A stretch of 64,000 nt of DNA, from contig CAVRZD010000002.1 in assembly GCA_963725645.1 (NCBI GenBank), positions 806,001 to 870,000 of the forward strand, written 5' to 3'. Within the stretch, counting starts at the first letter, position 1. Each line of letters starts with the position of its first letter. This stretch comes from JALYZC01 sp963725645 (GTDB lineage: Bacteria > Actinomycetota > Thermoleophilia > Solirubrobacterales > Solirubrobacteraceae). The position numbers were made by a program, and so were the translations under genes. The notes beneath the pieces are model-generated. The model searched no databases and was not told where the DNA came from. It saw nothing but the letters and a program-made list of their open reading frames with translations. Shown piece after piece: positions 41,933 through 50,216 of this stretch.

Positions 41933-42340
41933 CTAGTCCTGGGCGCTCGCGAGCCTGAGTACGGCGTCGCGCAGCGTGGGGAGCGGCTCGCCCTTCTCGA
42001 TGTAGTGGTCCGCGCCGTGCTGGGCCGCCGGTTCGGCCATCACCGACGCATGGAGGCCCGACAGTACGATCAGCCGGACGTCCGGCAGCTCGCTGCGGAC
42101 GCGCCGCACGACCTCCAGCCCGTCGAGGGCGGGCATCACGAGGTCGACGATCGCGACGTCGGGGCGCAGTGCCTCGATCGCCTCGACGGCGCTCAGGCCG
42201 TCGCCGGCCTCGCCCACGACCTCGATCTGGTTGTCCTCCTCGAGCTCCAGGCGCATCAGCAGCCGGAACTCGCGTACGTCGTCGCACAGCACTGCGCGCA
42301 CGGGCGGACGGGGCCCGGCGGCGTGGCCCGGAGCGAGCAT
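41933..42340 (-). CDS. Single-domain response regulator
   Basis: The protein is 135 aa. VRAVLCDDVREFRLLMRLEL gives the acidic pair, DVAIVDLVMPALDG the phosphoacceptor (about D66), LIVLSGL the Ser position and HYIEKGEPL the Lys. There is no output domain. The stop codon coincides with the right target TA of the IS630 element, so the original C-terminus may have been a little different. No kinase is adjacent. Confidence 0.88.
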   Translation of the reverse strand: MLAPGHAAGPRPPVRAVLCDDVREFRLLMRLELEEDNQIEVVGEAGDGLSAVEAIEALRPDVAIVDLVMPALDGLEVVRRVRSELPDVRLIVLSGLHASVMAEPAAQHGADHYIEKGEPLPTLRDAVLRLASAQD

Positions 42341-42442
42341 GTCCGAAGCATGGGGGAAATCGGGGGCCGAGGCGATCCTTCAAGCGCCGCGCCGCGCGGC
42401 GCTCTCGATCGTCCGGCTGTCGCTCGTTCGAGTGGGGGAGGG

Positions 42443-43258
42443 CTAGCGCCCGCGCCACTCCGGCCGGCGCTTCTCCGCGAACGCGCGCACGCCCTCGCGG
42501 AAGTCCTCGGACGTGAAGCACCCGCGGCGCAGCTCGACCAGCTCTCGCTCCACGTCCGGTTCCAGCGTGGCGCGGTTCTCGAGCAGCCGGCGGATGACGG
42601 TCTTGTTGCCGCTCAGGGCGAGCGGGGCGTTGCCTGTGATCTCGGTCGCGAGGTCCAGCGCCGCGCCCGGAAGCTCGTCGGCCGGGTGCACGGCGTTCAC
42701 CAGGCCCCAGACGAGCGCCTCCTCGACCGGGATGTTGCTCCCCACGAGGAACAGCTCGCGCGTGCGCGGGACCCCGATCGCGTCGATGAACTTCTGCAGC
42801 CCCGTATGCGAGTAGACCAGCCCGAGCTTGGCGGGCGGCATCCCCACGACGGCGCCGGCGGCCGCGATCCGGAGGTCGCAGGAGAGCGCAACCTCCAGAC
42901 CCCCGCCGATCGCGTGCCCGTTGAGCGCGGCCAGCGTCGCATAGGGGTAGGCGTCGAGCGCGGCGATCGCCGCGGCGAAGGGATGGGCGACCAGCTTCTC
43001 GGCCTCGGCGGCGAAGGACTCGTCGGGCATCCCGCCGATGTCGTACCCGGCGGAGAACGTGCGGCCGGCCCCGGTCAGCAGCAGGCAGCGGGCGTCGAGC
43101 GACGGGACCGTCCGCGCGATCGCGTCGAGGATCGTGTGGTCGAGGGCGTTGCGCTTGTCCGGGTTGTTGATGGTGAGCCGTGCGACGTGCTCGGCCGGCT
43201 CGTCGAGCAGGAGCTTCCCGTCCGCCAGCTCCTCCGCGCGGTCAGTCGCCGAGGACAA
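42443..43258 (-). CDS. Enoyl-CoA hydratase/isomerase family protein
   Basis: The protein is 271 aa, crotonase fold. AGRTFSAGYDIGGMPDESFA and LAALNGHAIGGGLEVALSCD are the two oxyanion-hole loops; DLRIAAAGAVVGMPPAKLGL is the next conserved block. The catalytic Glu positions are not obvious (GMPPAKLGLVYSHTG replaces the usual FGLPEV), so the reaction could be hydration, isomerisation or another crotonase activity on a CoA thioester. The start overlaps the biotinyl carrier gene by 17 nt, linking the two. Confidence 0.87.
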   Translation of the reverse strand: MSSATDRAEELADGKLLLDEPAEHVARLTINNPDKRNALDHTILDAIARTVPSLDARCLLLTGAGRTFSAGYDIGGMPDESFAAEAEKLVAHPFAAAIAALDAYPYATLAALNGHAIGGGLEVALSCDLRIAAAGAVVGMPPAKLGLVYSHTGLQKFIDAIGVPRTRELFLVGSNIPVEEALVWGLVNAVHPADELPGAALDLATEITGNAPLALSGNKTVIRRLLENRATLEPDVERELVELRRGCFTSEDFREGVRAFAEKRRPEWRGR

Positions 43259-43457
43259 CGAGCGCGTCGCCTTCGTTGACCGCCTGCCCCTCCTCGCAGA
43301 GGATCTCGGCCACGGTCCCGGCGTCCTCGGCCTCGACGGGCATCTCCATCTTCATCGACTCGAGGATCACCACCGTGTCCCCCTCGTCCACCTGGTCGCC
43401 GACGGCGACCTCGACCTTCCAGACCGTGCCGGTGATGTGGGCCTCGACATCGGGCAA
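43242..43457 (-). CDS. Biotinyl (BCCP-like) carrier domain protein
   Basis: The protein is 71 aa: VEAHITGTVWKVEVAVGDQV ... VVILESMKMEMPVEAEDAGT ... EILCEEGQAVNEGDALVVL. This is a stand-alone biotin carboxyl carrier/lipoyl-like domain with the biotin Lys in ESMKMEMP. TTG at 43457 is chosen because GGAGG lies about 10 nt upstream and it gives the family N-terminus. Such short carriers serve acyl-CoA or pyruvate carboxylases. It overlaps the following hydratase gene, and the window also holds bioBFD, but no carboxylase subunit is here. Confidence 0.85.
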   Translation of the reverse strand: MPDVEAHITGTVWKVEVAVGDQVDEGDTVVILESMKMEMPVEAEDAGTVAEILCEEGQAVNEGDALVVLGD

Positions 43458-43524
43458 GGGAACATGTCCTCCTGGGCGTCGTGTCCTGACCGGGTTCGCG
43501 GCAGAATAGCCGCCCCGCACGACC

Positions 43525-44205
43525 GTGCCCGACCAACTCGCCGTCATCGTCACCGCCTACAACGAGGCGGACCGCCTCCCCGCCACGCTCGCGGCGGTCG
43601 AGCGGGCGTTCCCCGGGGCGCGCGTGCTCGTGGCCGACGACGGCTCGCGCGACGGGACGGGACACGCGGCCCTCCAGCACGGCGTGGAGCTCGTGCGCGC
43701 GCCGGGGACGATCGGCAAGGGCGGCGTCGCGACGCTCGCGGCGCGGCGCCTGCTCGACGGCGCCGAGCCGCCGGAGGTCGTCGTCCTGTGCGACGGGGAC
43801 CTCGGCGAGACCGCGGCCGAGCTGCCCCGGCTGGTCGCCGCGCTCGGCGACGGCGACGGCGCCGATCTCGCGATCGCGGCCTTCGCCCGCCGCGTCGGCG
43901 GCGGCGTCGGCGCGGCGCTGGGCTTCTCGCGCTGGGCCACGCGCAAGCTCGGCGGCGTGGAGCTGCGCGCGCCGATCTCCGGCCAGCGTGCTCTGCGCGG
44001 AGCGGTGCTGCCGGCGCTGCTCCCGTTCGCGCCGCGTTTCGGGATGGAGACGGCGATGAACATCGACGCCGCGCGCGCCGGCTACCGGATCACCGAGGTC
44101 GAGCTCGACCTCGAGCACCGCGCGACGGGCAGGACGCTGCGCGGGTTCCTCCACCGCTTCCGCCAACTGGCGGACTTCGCGGCGGTCTACCTGGACCGGC
44201 GATGA
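43525..44205 (+). CDS. Family 2 glycosyltransferase
   Basis: The protein is 226 aa. VIVTAYNEADRLPATLAAVE, VLVADDGSRDGTGHAALQHG and VVVLCDGDLGETAAELPRLV give the NDP-sugar site and DxD-like acidic residues; APISGQRALRGAVL and MNIDAARAGYRITEVELDLE match polyprenyl-phosphate sugar transferase relatives. No membrane helix. GTG start. The stop overlaps the next start (ATGA), suggesting a shared envelope role. Confidence 0.88.
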   Translation: MPDQLAVIVTAYNEADRLPATLAAVERAFPGARVLVADDGSRDGTGHAALQHGVELVRAPGTIGKGGVATLAARRLLDGAEPPEVVVLCDGDLGETAAELPRLVAALGDGDGADLAIAAFARRVGGGVGAALGFSRWATRKLGGVELRAPISGQRALRGAVLPALLPFAPRFGMETAMNIDAARAGYRITEVELDLEHRATGRTLRGFLHRFRQLADFAAVYLDRR

Positions 44206-44942
44206 GGCGGGCTCTCCCGAGTGCGCTCGTCCTCGCGGCCGTCGCGGTCGCGCCCGCCGGGGCAGAGGCGGCCGCGCCGGTCTCCGGCCGTGTGGTCGCG
44301 GCGCCCGCGCGCGCCGGCGCCGGCGCCGACTACGCGATCGACCTGGCCGCCGCCGAGCCGCGCGGCGCGTACCCCGCGCGCCTACTGGTGGTCCTGCCCG
44401 CCGGCGCGCGGCTCGACGGGCGCGCTGTTCCGGTGCGCTGCCCGCACCGGCTCGCCCTCCTCTCCCGCTGCCCGCGCGCGAGCCGGATCGCGCACGGGCG
44501 CGCGCGGCTGGTGCAGACGGCGACCTTCAGCGCCAGCGATCCCGGAGTCGTGCTGACCGTGGCGATCGGCGTCTACGCCGGTCCCACCGCGCGACCCGGC
44601 GACCTCGGTCGCCTCGAGGTCGTCACGCGCGAGGCGGTCACCGGCATCGCCGGGTTCGCCTCGGGCGCGGCGCTGCCGGCGCGCGGCGGCGGCGGTCCGC
44701 GCCTGCGATTCGGCCTCGGCCTCGTGCAGCGCGCGCCGGAGGAGACGATCACCTTCCGCAGCCTGAGCCTGCGCGTCGGCGCGCGGCACGGGCGCGTCGC
44801 GCTGCTGCGCAACCCCGCTCGTTGCCGCGGATCGTGGGCGGTTGCGCTCGCGCTGTCCGGCGCGGCACCGGTCTCCCCGCTCGCATCCTGCTCGACCGGC
44901 GGTCGAGCGGCGGGCCGCGAATCTCCGACCGCCGGTCGGTAG
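44202..44942 (+). CDS. Secreted protein, unknown
   Basis: The protein is 246 aa with a signal peptide (RRALPSALVLAAVAVAPAGA). The mature chain is beta-rich with two Cys pairs possible (VPVRCPHRLALLSRCPRASR; ARCRGSW and LASCSTGG). Phrases such as YPARLLVVLPAGARLDGRAV and SLRVGARHGRVALLRNPARC suggest a repeated Ig-like surface module. It is coupled to the glycosyltransferase upstream. No enzyme motif. Confidence 0.65.
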   Translation: MRRALPSALVLAAVAVAPAGAEAAAPVSGRVVAAPARAGAGADYAIDLAAAEPRGAYPARLLVVLPAGARLDGRAVPVRCPHRLALLSRCPRASRIAHGRARLVQTATFSASDPGVVLTVAIGVYAGPTARPGDLGRLEVVTREAVTGIAGFASGAALPARGGGGPRLRFGLGLVQRAPEETITFRSLSLRVGARHGRVALLRNPARCRGSWAVALALSGAAPVSPLASCSTGGRAAGRESPTAGR

Positions 44943-44962
44943 GTCGCGGGCGCGGCCGGCCC

Positions 44963-44968
44963 TAGCCT
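44963..44968 (+). promoter_or_regulatory. -10-like TAGCCT, leaderless promoter candidate
   Basis: TAGCCT ends 6 nt before the ATG at 44975, the main support for the small ORF there. Confidence 0.35.
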
Positions 44969-44974
44969 GCCGTC

Positions 44975-45199
44975 ATGCGCTACCCCGTCCTTCGCGACAG
45001 CCTTCCGACGTCTCCTCCTGCGACGAACCGGCCGGTCGTGGCGATCGGGGATGCGCACGAGCCAGCGCGCTCTGACCCAAGCGCGGTGGTCGCGGTGGTG
45101 CACGGCCGGGGCCCGGGGGACGTGAGGCGGTCGGCGTCGGGACAGCGCCGCCGCCCCACGGCGGGCTCCGGCCGGCACTCCGCATCGGTCCGCGGCTAG
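44975..45199 (+). CDS. Possible small ORF of unknown function
   Basis: This 74-codon frame (MRYPVLRDSLPTSPPATNRP) has no recognisable domain and an unusual composition; the reading frame may be shifted. The promoter-like hexamer upstream argues that something is transcribed here. Low confidence. Confidence 0.25.
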   Translation: MRYPVLRDSLPTSPPATNRPVVAIGDAHEPARSDPSAVVAVVHGRGPGDVRRSASGQRRRPTAGSGRHSASVRG

Positions 45200-45216
45200 C
45201 CCGGGCCACGCCCCGA

Positions 45217-45222
45217 TAGGGT
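45217..45222 (+). promoter_or_regulatory. -10-like TAGGGT, leaderless glpK promoter
   Basis: TAGGGT ends 8 nt before the glpK ATG at 45231. Confidence 0.5.
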
Positions 45223-45230
45223 CGGCCGCG

Positions 45231-46715
45231 ATGATCCTCGCGATCGACCAGGGGACGTCCGGGACGACCTGCCTCGTCTTCGACGCCGACGCCGAGCTGA
45301 TCGGCCGTGCCTACCGGGAGTTCGAGCAGCACTTCCCGCGGCCGGGCTGGGTGGAGCACGACGCCGCGGAGATCTGGGAGGTCACGCAGGCGGTGGCGGG
45401 CGAGGCCCTGGACGACGCGGGCGTCGGACCCGGCGACCTGCAGGCCGTGGGCATCACCAACCAGCGCGAGACGGTCGTCGCGTGGGACCCCGACAGCGGC
45501 GAGCCGCTGCACCGCGCGCTGGTGTGGCAGGACCGGCGCACGGCGGAGCGTTGCGAGGAGCTGCGCGAGGCGGGCCACGAGGCCCTGATCCGCGAGCGCA
45601 CGGGCCTGGTCATCGACCCCTACTTCTCGGGCACGAAGATCGAATGGCTGCTCGAGCACGTCGACGGCCTGCGCGAACGCGCGCGCGACGGCCGCGCGGT
45701 CTTCGGCACGATCGACAGCTGGCTGATCTACAACCTCTGCGGCGAGCACGTCACCGACCCCTCCAACGCCTCGCGGACGCTGCTGTACGACATCGTGGAG
45801 CGGCGCTGGTCGCCCGAGCTCTGCGCCCTGCTCGGCGACGTGCCCGAGCGAGCCCTGCCCGCGGTGGGCCCGAGCTGCGGCGCGGTGGGCACGACCCGCC
45901 CGGACGCGCTGCACGGCCACACCGTGCCCGTGGCCGGCGTGGCCGGCGACCAGCAGGCCGCGCTGTTCGGCCAGGCCTGCCTGGCACCGGGGACCGGCAA
46001 GAACACGTACGGGACCGGGTCCTTCGTTCTGCTCAACGCGGGTTCGCGGCCGCCGGCGCCGCAGCCCGGGCTCCTCACCACCGTGGCCTGGGCGATCGGG
46101 GAGCACGTCACGTACGCGCTCGAGGCGGCGATCTTCGTCACCGGGGCGGCGGTGCAGTGGCTCCGCGACGGCCTCGGCCTGATCGAGCGGGCCGCGGAGA
46201 CCGAGGCGCTGGCGGCGTCGCTGGACGCCAACGACGGCGTGTACTTCGTGCCCGCGCTCACGGGCCTGGGCTCGCCCTACTGGGACCCGTACGCGCGCGG
46301 GACGATCGTGGGGCTGACGCGCGGCAGCGGCCGCGCGCACCTGGCCCGCGCCGCCCTGGAGGCGATCGCCTACCAGACCGTCGACGCCGTCCGCGCGATG
46401 GAGGCGGGCGGCGCCGAGCCGCTGCACGCGCTCAAGGCCGACGGGGGCGCGACGGCCAACGCCTGGCTGATGCAGTTCCAGGCCGACCTGCTCGGCGTCC
46501 CGGTCATCGTGCCCGAGGTGTCGGAGACGACCGCGCTCGGGGCGGCGTACCTCGCCGGCGTGGGCACGCGTGCGTGGACGCTCGACCAGGTGGGCGCGAG
46601 CTGGCGCGAGCGTGCGCGCTACGAGCCGGCCATGCCGGACCGCGAGCGCGACGCGCTGATGGCAGAATGGCGCCGCGCCGTGGAGCGCTCGCGAGGGTGG
46701 GCGACTCCGCAGTAA
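45231..46715 (+). CDS. glpK: Glycerol kinase
   Basis: The protein is 494 aa, standard length. ILAIDQGTSGTTCLVFDADA is the FGGY N-terminal phosphate loop, GWVEHDAAEIWEVTQAV and ITNQRETVVAWDPDSG follow, GDQQAALFGQACL and NTYGTGSFVLLNAG are the ATP region, and LKADGGATANAWLMQFQADL with EVSETTALGAAYLAG closes the second domain. It phosphorylates glycerol to sn-glycerol-3-phosphate in the cytosol. The acyltransferase gene 33 bp downstream can feed that product into phospholipid. No glpF or glpD is adjacent. Confidence 0.96.
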   Translation: MILAIDQGTSGTTCLVFDADAELIGRAYREFEQHFPRPGWVEHDAAEIWEVTQAVAGEALDDAGVGPGDLQAVGITNQRETVVAWDPDSGEPLHRALVWQDRRTAERCEELREAGHEALIRERTGLVIDPYFSGTKIEWLLEHVDGLRERARDGRAVFGTIDSWLIYNLCGEHVTDPSNASRTLLYDIVERRWSPELCALLGDVPERALPAVGPSCGAVGTTRPDALHGHTVPVAGVAGDQQAALFGQACLAPGTGKNTYGTGSFVLLNAGSRPPAPQPGLLTTVAWAIGEHVTYALEAAIFVTGAAVQWLRDGLGLIERAAETEALAASLDANDGVYFVPALTGLGSPYWDPYARGTIVGLTRGSGRAHLARAALEAIAYQTVDAVRAMEAGGAEPLHALKADGGATANAWLMQFQADLLGVPVIVPEVSETTALGAAYLAGVGTRAWTLDQVGASWRERARYEPAMPDRERDALMAEWRRAVERSRGWATPQ

Positions 46716-46748
46716 CGACCGCGAAGGGACGGGGTAGGCCAGGGCAGG

Positions 46749-47537
46749 ATGAGTGAGGAGCTGTCGCGCATGAAGGCGCAGGTCTACAAGGACCCGCGCC
46801 CCGCCGAATACTTCGACCGTTTTCACGCCCGCGCGCGCCGGCGCGATCCCGACTGGGTCTACGAGGCCGTCCGCATCCTCCTGACGCCGCTCTGCCTGCT
46901 GCTGTTCCGCGCGCGCTGCATCGCCTCGGAGAACGTGCCGCAGTCGGGGCCCGCGATCTTCGCGCCGAACCACTTCTCCTTCATGGACCACTTCTTCGTC
47001 GCCATGTTCATGCGCCGCCGCGTGCGCTTCTTGGCGAAGTCCCAGCTGTTCAGCGGTCCGCTCCAGTGGATCCTCTACCACGGTGGGGTCTTCCCGGTGC
47101 GCCGCGGCCACCACGACGAGGAGGCCTTCATCACCGGGCGCACGGTCCTCAACCGCGGCCGGACGGTGGTCATGTACTGCGAGGGCGGGCGGTCGCGGAC
47201 CGGCGAGCTGTCGGACAAGCCCAAACCGGGCATCGGGCGCCTCGCGCTCGAGACCGGCGCGCCGGTTGTGCCGATCGCGATCTACGGCTCCGAGAAGGCG
47301 CGCAACTGGAAGCGGCTCCAATTCCCGAAGGTGACCGTGCAGTACGGCGAGCCGATGGTCTTCGACCGGGTCGAGGAGCCGACGCGCGACCAGCAGCAGG
47401 CCGTGGCGGACGAGGTGTTCGCCGGGATCCGACGCCTCTACGCCGACCTCGAGCGCCACGGGCGCAAGGGGATGGTCCAGCGCGTGCGCGAGCAGCGCCG
47501 GGCGGAGCGCCGGGCCAGCCACACGGCCACCGCCTGA
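46749..47537 (+). CDS. plsC: 1-acyl-sn-glycerol-3-phosphate acyltransferase (PlsC type)
   Basis: The protein is 262 aa. APNHFSFMDHFFVAMFMRRR carries the catalytic NHxxxxD box, LYHGGVFPVRRG the second block, MYCEGGRSRTGELSDKPKPG the EGxRSR box, and GAPVVPIAIYGSEKAR the fourth. One hydrophobic segment (ILLTPLCLLLFRARCI) anchors it. It makes phosphatidic acid from lysophosphatidic acid. It follows glpK on the same strand, consistent with glycerolipid synthesis. Confidence 0.9.
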   Translation: MSEELSRMKAQVYKDPRPAEYFDRFHARARRRDPDWVYEAVRILLTPLCLLLFRARCIASENVPQSGPAIFAPNHFSFMDHFFVAMFMRRRVRFLAKSQLFSGPLQWILYHGGVFPVRRGHHDEEAFITGRTVLNRGRTVVMYCEGGRSRTGELSDKPKPGIGRLALETGAPVVPIAIYGSEKARNWKRLQFPKVTVQYGEPMVFDRVEEPTRDQQQAVADEVFAGIRRLYADLERHGRKGMVQRVREQRRAERRASHTATA

Positions 47538-47574
47538 CCCACCGTCAACCGCATCGACCCGTCCGCCGGAGGGT

Positions 47575-47580
47575 TAGCGT
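47575..47580 (+). promoter_or_regulatory. -10-like TAGCGT, leaderless promoter
   Basis: TAGCGT ends 6 nt before the ATG at 47587. Confidence 0.5.
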
Positions 47581-47586
47581 CAGGGA

Positions 47587-49266
47587 ATGCGCGCGCGGCC
47601 GTGCACGCTGGTGGTAGCCCTCGTGGCGGCGGTCCTCGCCGCGGTCCCGGCGCGGGCGGACGTCACCGTCGCCGGGAGCCTGCGGCTCGCCAAGATCGGC
47701 ACCTTCGACTCGCCCACGTACGTGACGAGTCCCTCGGGTGACGCCTCGAGGATCGTCGTGGTGCAGAAGGGCGGCACGATCCGCCTCGTGCGCAACGGCG
47801 TGCTGCAGGCCGCGCCCTTCCTGACGGTGGACGGCGTCCACGACGCGGGCGAGCAGGGCCTGCTGTCGCTGGCGTTCGCGCCCGACTACGCCACCAGCGG
47901 GCGCCTGTACGTCTACTCCAACGACGCCACCGCGTGCGACGCCACCGGCGCGAACTGCGACGTGCGCATCGACGAGTACCGCTCCGCCGGGGCCGGCGCG
48001 AACAGCGTCGATCCGGTCACGCGACGGCTCGTGCTCCGCATCGGCCACCAGAAGAACCAGAACCACGACGGAGGCCAGCTCCAGTTCGGCCCCGACGGCT
48101 ACCTGTACGCCGGCATCGGGGACGGCGGAGGCGGCGGCGACCCGGACGGCAACGGCCAGAACCGCGACGTGCTACTCGGCAAGATCCTGCGCATCGACCC
48201 GCGGGCGTCGGGCCTCGCCGCCTACGCGAGCCCGCCGAGCAACCCGTTCTTCGGCCCGGCCATCGGCGCCGACGAGGTCTGGGCCTACGGCCTGCGCAAC
48301 CCGTGGCGGTTCGCGTTCGACCGCCTCACCGGTGACCTCGTGACCGGCGACGTGGGCCAGAACCAGCACGAGGAGGTCGACTTCCAGCCCGCGGGGTTCG
48401 GCGGCGGCGCCAACTACGGCTGGAACCTGTACGAGGGCAACGCTCGCTTCAGCGATCCGACGGGGCCGCAGCCGTCCGACTACGTGCCGCCGGTGCTCAC
48501 CTACGACCACGTCGGAGGGGCCTGCGCGATCACGGGCGGCTACGTCATGCGCGACACCACCGTGCCGGAGCTCGCGGGCCGCTACACCTACGCCGACGAG
48601 TGCGCCGGCGTCGTGCGCTCGGCCGTGGTCGGGCCGGGGCGCGCCGCCAACGACGCCGCCGTCGGCGATCCCGCAAACGGCGCGGCGCCGCCGCTGACGG
48701 TGGAGCAGCTCGACTCCTTCGGCGAGGACGCCGCCTGCCGCGTCTACGTCGTCTCGCTCAGCGGCCCGGTCTACCGGCTGACCTCGACTGCGCCGCCGCC
48801 CGGGTCCGGCGGGTGCGCGACCGTCCCCGTGGTGGTCGGGGACCGGCGTGCGCCCGTCCTCACGCGCCTGCGGATGGCTCGCCGCAGCTTCGCGGTGAGC
48901 CGGCGCTCGACCGCGGTGATCGCCCGCGCGCGGCGCACGCCGCAGGGGAGCTCCTTCCGCTTCACGGTGTCCGAGCGCAGCACGGTGATCGTGCGCATCG
49001 ATCGCCGCGCCGCCGGCCGGCTCGTCGGCAAGCGCTGCGTGGCGCCGACCCGCCGCCTGCGCCGCAGGCGGGCGTGCACGCGGTTCCTGCGCGCCGGGAC
49101 GCTGACGCGTACCCGCTCCGCGGGGCGGCGGTCGATCGCGTTCTCGGGCCGGATCGGGAGGCGCGCGCTGCGCGTCGGCGACTACCGCGCGGTCGTCACC
49201 GCGGTGGACGCCGCCCGGAACGTCTCGCGCGCGCGCACGGTCACCTTCACGATCGTCCGCGGCTGA
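47587..49266 (+). CDS. Secreted PQQ-dependent aldose sugar dehydrogenase-like protein
   Basis: The protein is 559 aa with a signal peptide (TLVVALVAAVLAAVPARADV). The beta-propeller core shows GEQGLLSLAFAPDYATSGRL, NQNHDGGQLQFGPDGYLYAG, IGDGGGGGDPDGNGQNRDVL, LGKILRIDP and AYGLRNPWRFAFDRLTGDL, the soluble glucose/sorbosone dehydrogenase family that binds PQQ and calcium and oxidises sugars outside the membrane. About 135 C-terminal residues are an Arg-rich Ig-like tail (SFRFTVSERSTVIVRIDRRA ... TAVDAARNVSRARTVTFTIV), typical in my experience of Solirubrobacterales exported proteins. Confidence 0.88.
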   Translation: MRARPCTLVVALVAAVLAAVPARADVTVAGSLRLAKIGTFDSPTYVTSPSGDASRIVVVQKGGTIRLVRNGVLQAAPFLTVDGVHDAGEQGLLSLAFAPDYATSGRLYVYSNDATACDATGANCDVRIDEYRSAGAGANSVDPVTRRLVLRIGHQKNQNHDGGQLQFGPDGYLYAGIGDGGGGGDPDGNGQNRDVLLGKILRIDPRASGLAAYASPPSNPFFGPAIGADEVWAYGLRNPWRFAFDRLTGDLVTGDVGQNQHEEVDFQPAGFGGGANYGWNLYEGNARFSDPTGPQPSDYVPPVLTYDHVGGACAITGGYVMRDTTVPELAGRYTYADECAGVVRSAVVGPGRAANDAAVGDPANGAAPPLTVEQLDSFGEDAACRVYVVSLSGPVYRLTSTAPPPGSGGCATVPVVVGDRRAPVLTRLRMARRSFAVSRRSTAVIARARRTPQGSSFRFTVSERSTVIVRIDRRAAGRLVGKRCVAPTRRLRRRRACTRFLRAGTLTRTRSAGRRSIAFSGRIGRRALRVGDYRAVVTAVDAARNVSRARTVTFTIVRG

Positions 49267-49275
49267 CCCGGCCGC

Positions 49276-50175
49276 TCACCCGTAGACGGGCTCGAGCCGC
49301 GACCACTGCTCGTGGTCGTGGCCCGTGATCACGAGCGCGTCGGGTGATTGGCCGACCCAGCGCCGGATCTCCCCGAGCGAGCGCACGAAGCGGTGCCGGT
49401 CCTGGGCGATCAGCGGAGCAACCTCGTCGCTGATCGTGCGTTCCAGGTACGCGGCGTCGGCGGTGAGGAGCGCCTCGCGGTCGGCGAGCCGCAGCAGGAC
49501 CGACTGGTGGCCGGCCGTGTGCCCGGGCGTGGACAGGAGGCGCACCGACCCGTCTCCGAACAGGTCCACGGCCCGGCCGAAGGTCTCGTAGGCGTCGACG
49601 TCGGGGGCGTCGTAGTCGACGGTCCGCCAGTCGAACGGGTAGTCGAACTGGCTGCGGACGTAGCCGTTGCGCCGCGCGGGCCCGTGGCCGGCCGCCTTCC
49701 ATTCGGCGCGGCTGACCACGAACGTGGCGTCGGGGAACTCCGAGACTCCGCTGGCGTGGTCGTAGTGCAGGTGCGTCATCACGACGACCCCGACGTCGTG
49801 ATGACCGATCCCGTGCTCGAGCAGCTGCTCGCGGAGGGCCTGCTCGGGCGAGAACCGGAACGTGAGCAGCCGTTTCCAGATCCGATCGAAGTTGCGCGCC
49901 GGGTCAACGGCGACGCTGGGATGCAGGCCGGTGTCGATCAGGACCGGCCCGGCGCCCGGGTGCTCGACGAGGAAGGCGGGAATCGGGCACCAGATCCAGC
50001 TCGAGCGGGAACCGAGGAACACGCGCGGCCCCGCCAGCCGGCCCGGCGGGCGGTCGAAGAGCCCGGGCGGGGCCAGCATCTCGCCGGCCAGCAGGGGGTG
50101 CAGGCGAACGGCCGCCCCGTCGCGACCCCCGGGCAGCGGCAGCGTCGCCGGCTGGGCCTCGGTCGACATCGCCAT
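49276..50175 (-). CDS. MBL-fold hydrolase, N-acyl-homoserine-lactonase-like
   Basis: The protein is 299 aa. VVVMTHLHYDHASGVSEFPD is the HxHxDH box, STPGHTAGHQSVLL the next His, ALLTADAAYLE the bridging Asp and VITGHDHEQWSRL the last His. The spacing and the FLVEHPGAGPVLIDTGLHPS strand match AttM/AiiA-type lactonases. Substrate unproven; other lactones or esters are possible. TAGTCT lies 8 nt upstream on the minus strand. Convergent with the sugar dehydrogenase. Confidence 0.85.
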   Translation of the reverse strand: MAMSTEAQPATLPLPGGRDGAAVRLHPLLAGEMLAPPGLFDRPPGRLAGPRVFLGSRSSWIWCPIPAFLVEHPGAGPVLIDTGLHPSVAVDPARNFDRIWKRLLTFRFSPEQALREQLLEHGIGHHDVGVVVMTHLHYDHASGVSEFPDATFVVSRAEWKAAGHGPARRNGYVRSQFDYPFDWRTVDYDAPDVDAYETFGRAVDLFGDGSVRLLSTPGHTAGHQSVLLRLADREALLTADAAYLERTISDEVAPLIAQDRHRFVRSLGEIRRWVGQSPDALVITGHDHEQWSRLEPVYG

Positions 50176-50216
50176 CGCGGCTCAGACTACATTGGCGCGG
50201 ATAAGCTGAGGGACGG

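Larger units (their letters stand above)
40227..41933. mobile_element. IS630-type insertion element with SEC-C passenger gene
   Basis: Imperfect 20-bp terminal inverted repeats (15/20 match) end in an exact CCGGAAGTTC: left 40227-40246, right 41914-41933 (complement). Each end is flanked by TA (40225-40226 and 41934-41935), the IS630/Tc1 target duplication. Inside are a decayed IS630 transposase and, on the opposite strand, a SEC-C gene. The right TA falls within the stop codon of the receiver gene. A perfect palindrome AGTTCTGATCAGAACT lies inside the right end (41903-41918). Confidence 0.65.

Noticed and set aside
44973..47522. 849-codon open frame opposite glpK and plsC
   Set aside because: Both sense genes are unmistakable; the antisense product has no domain.
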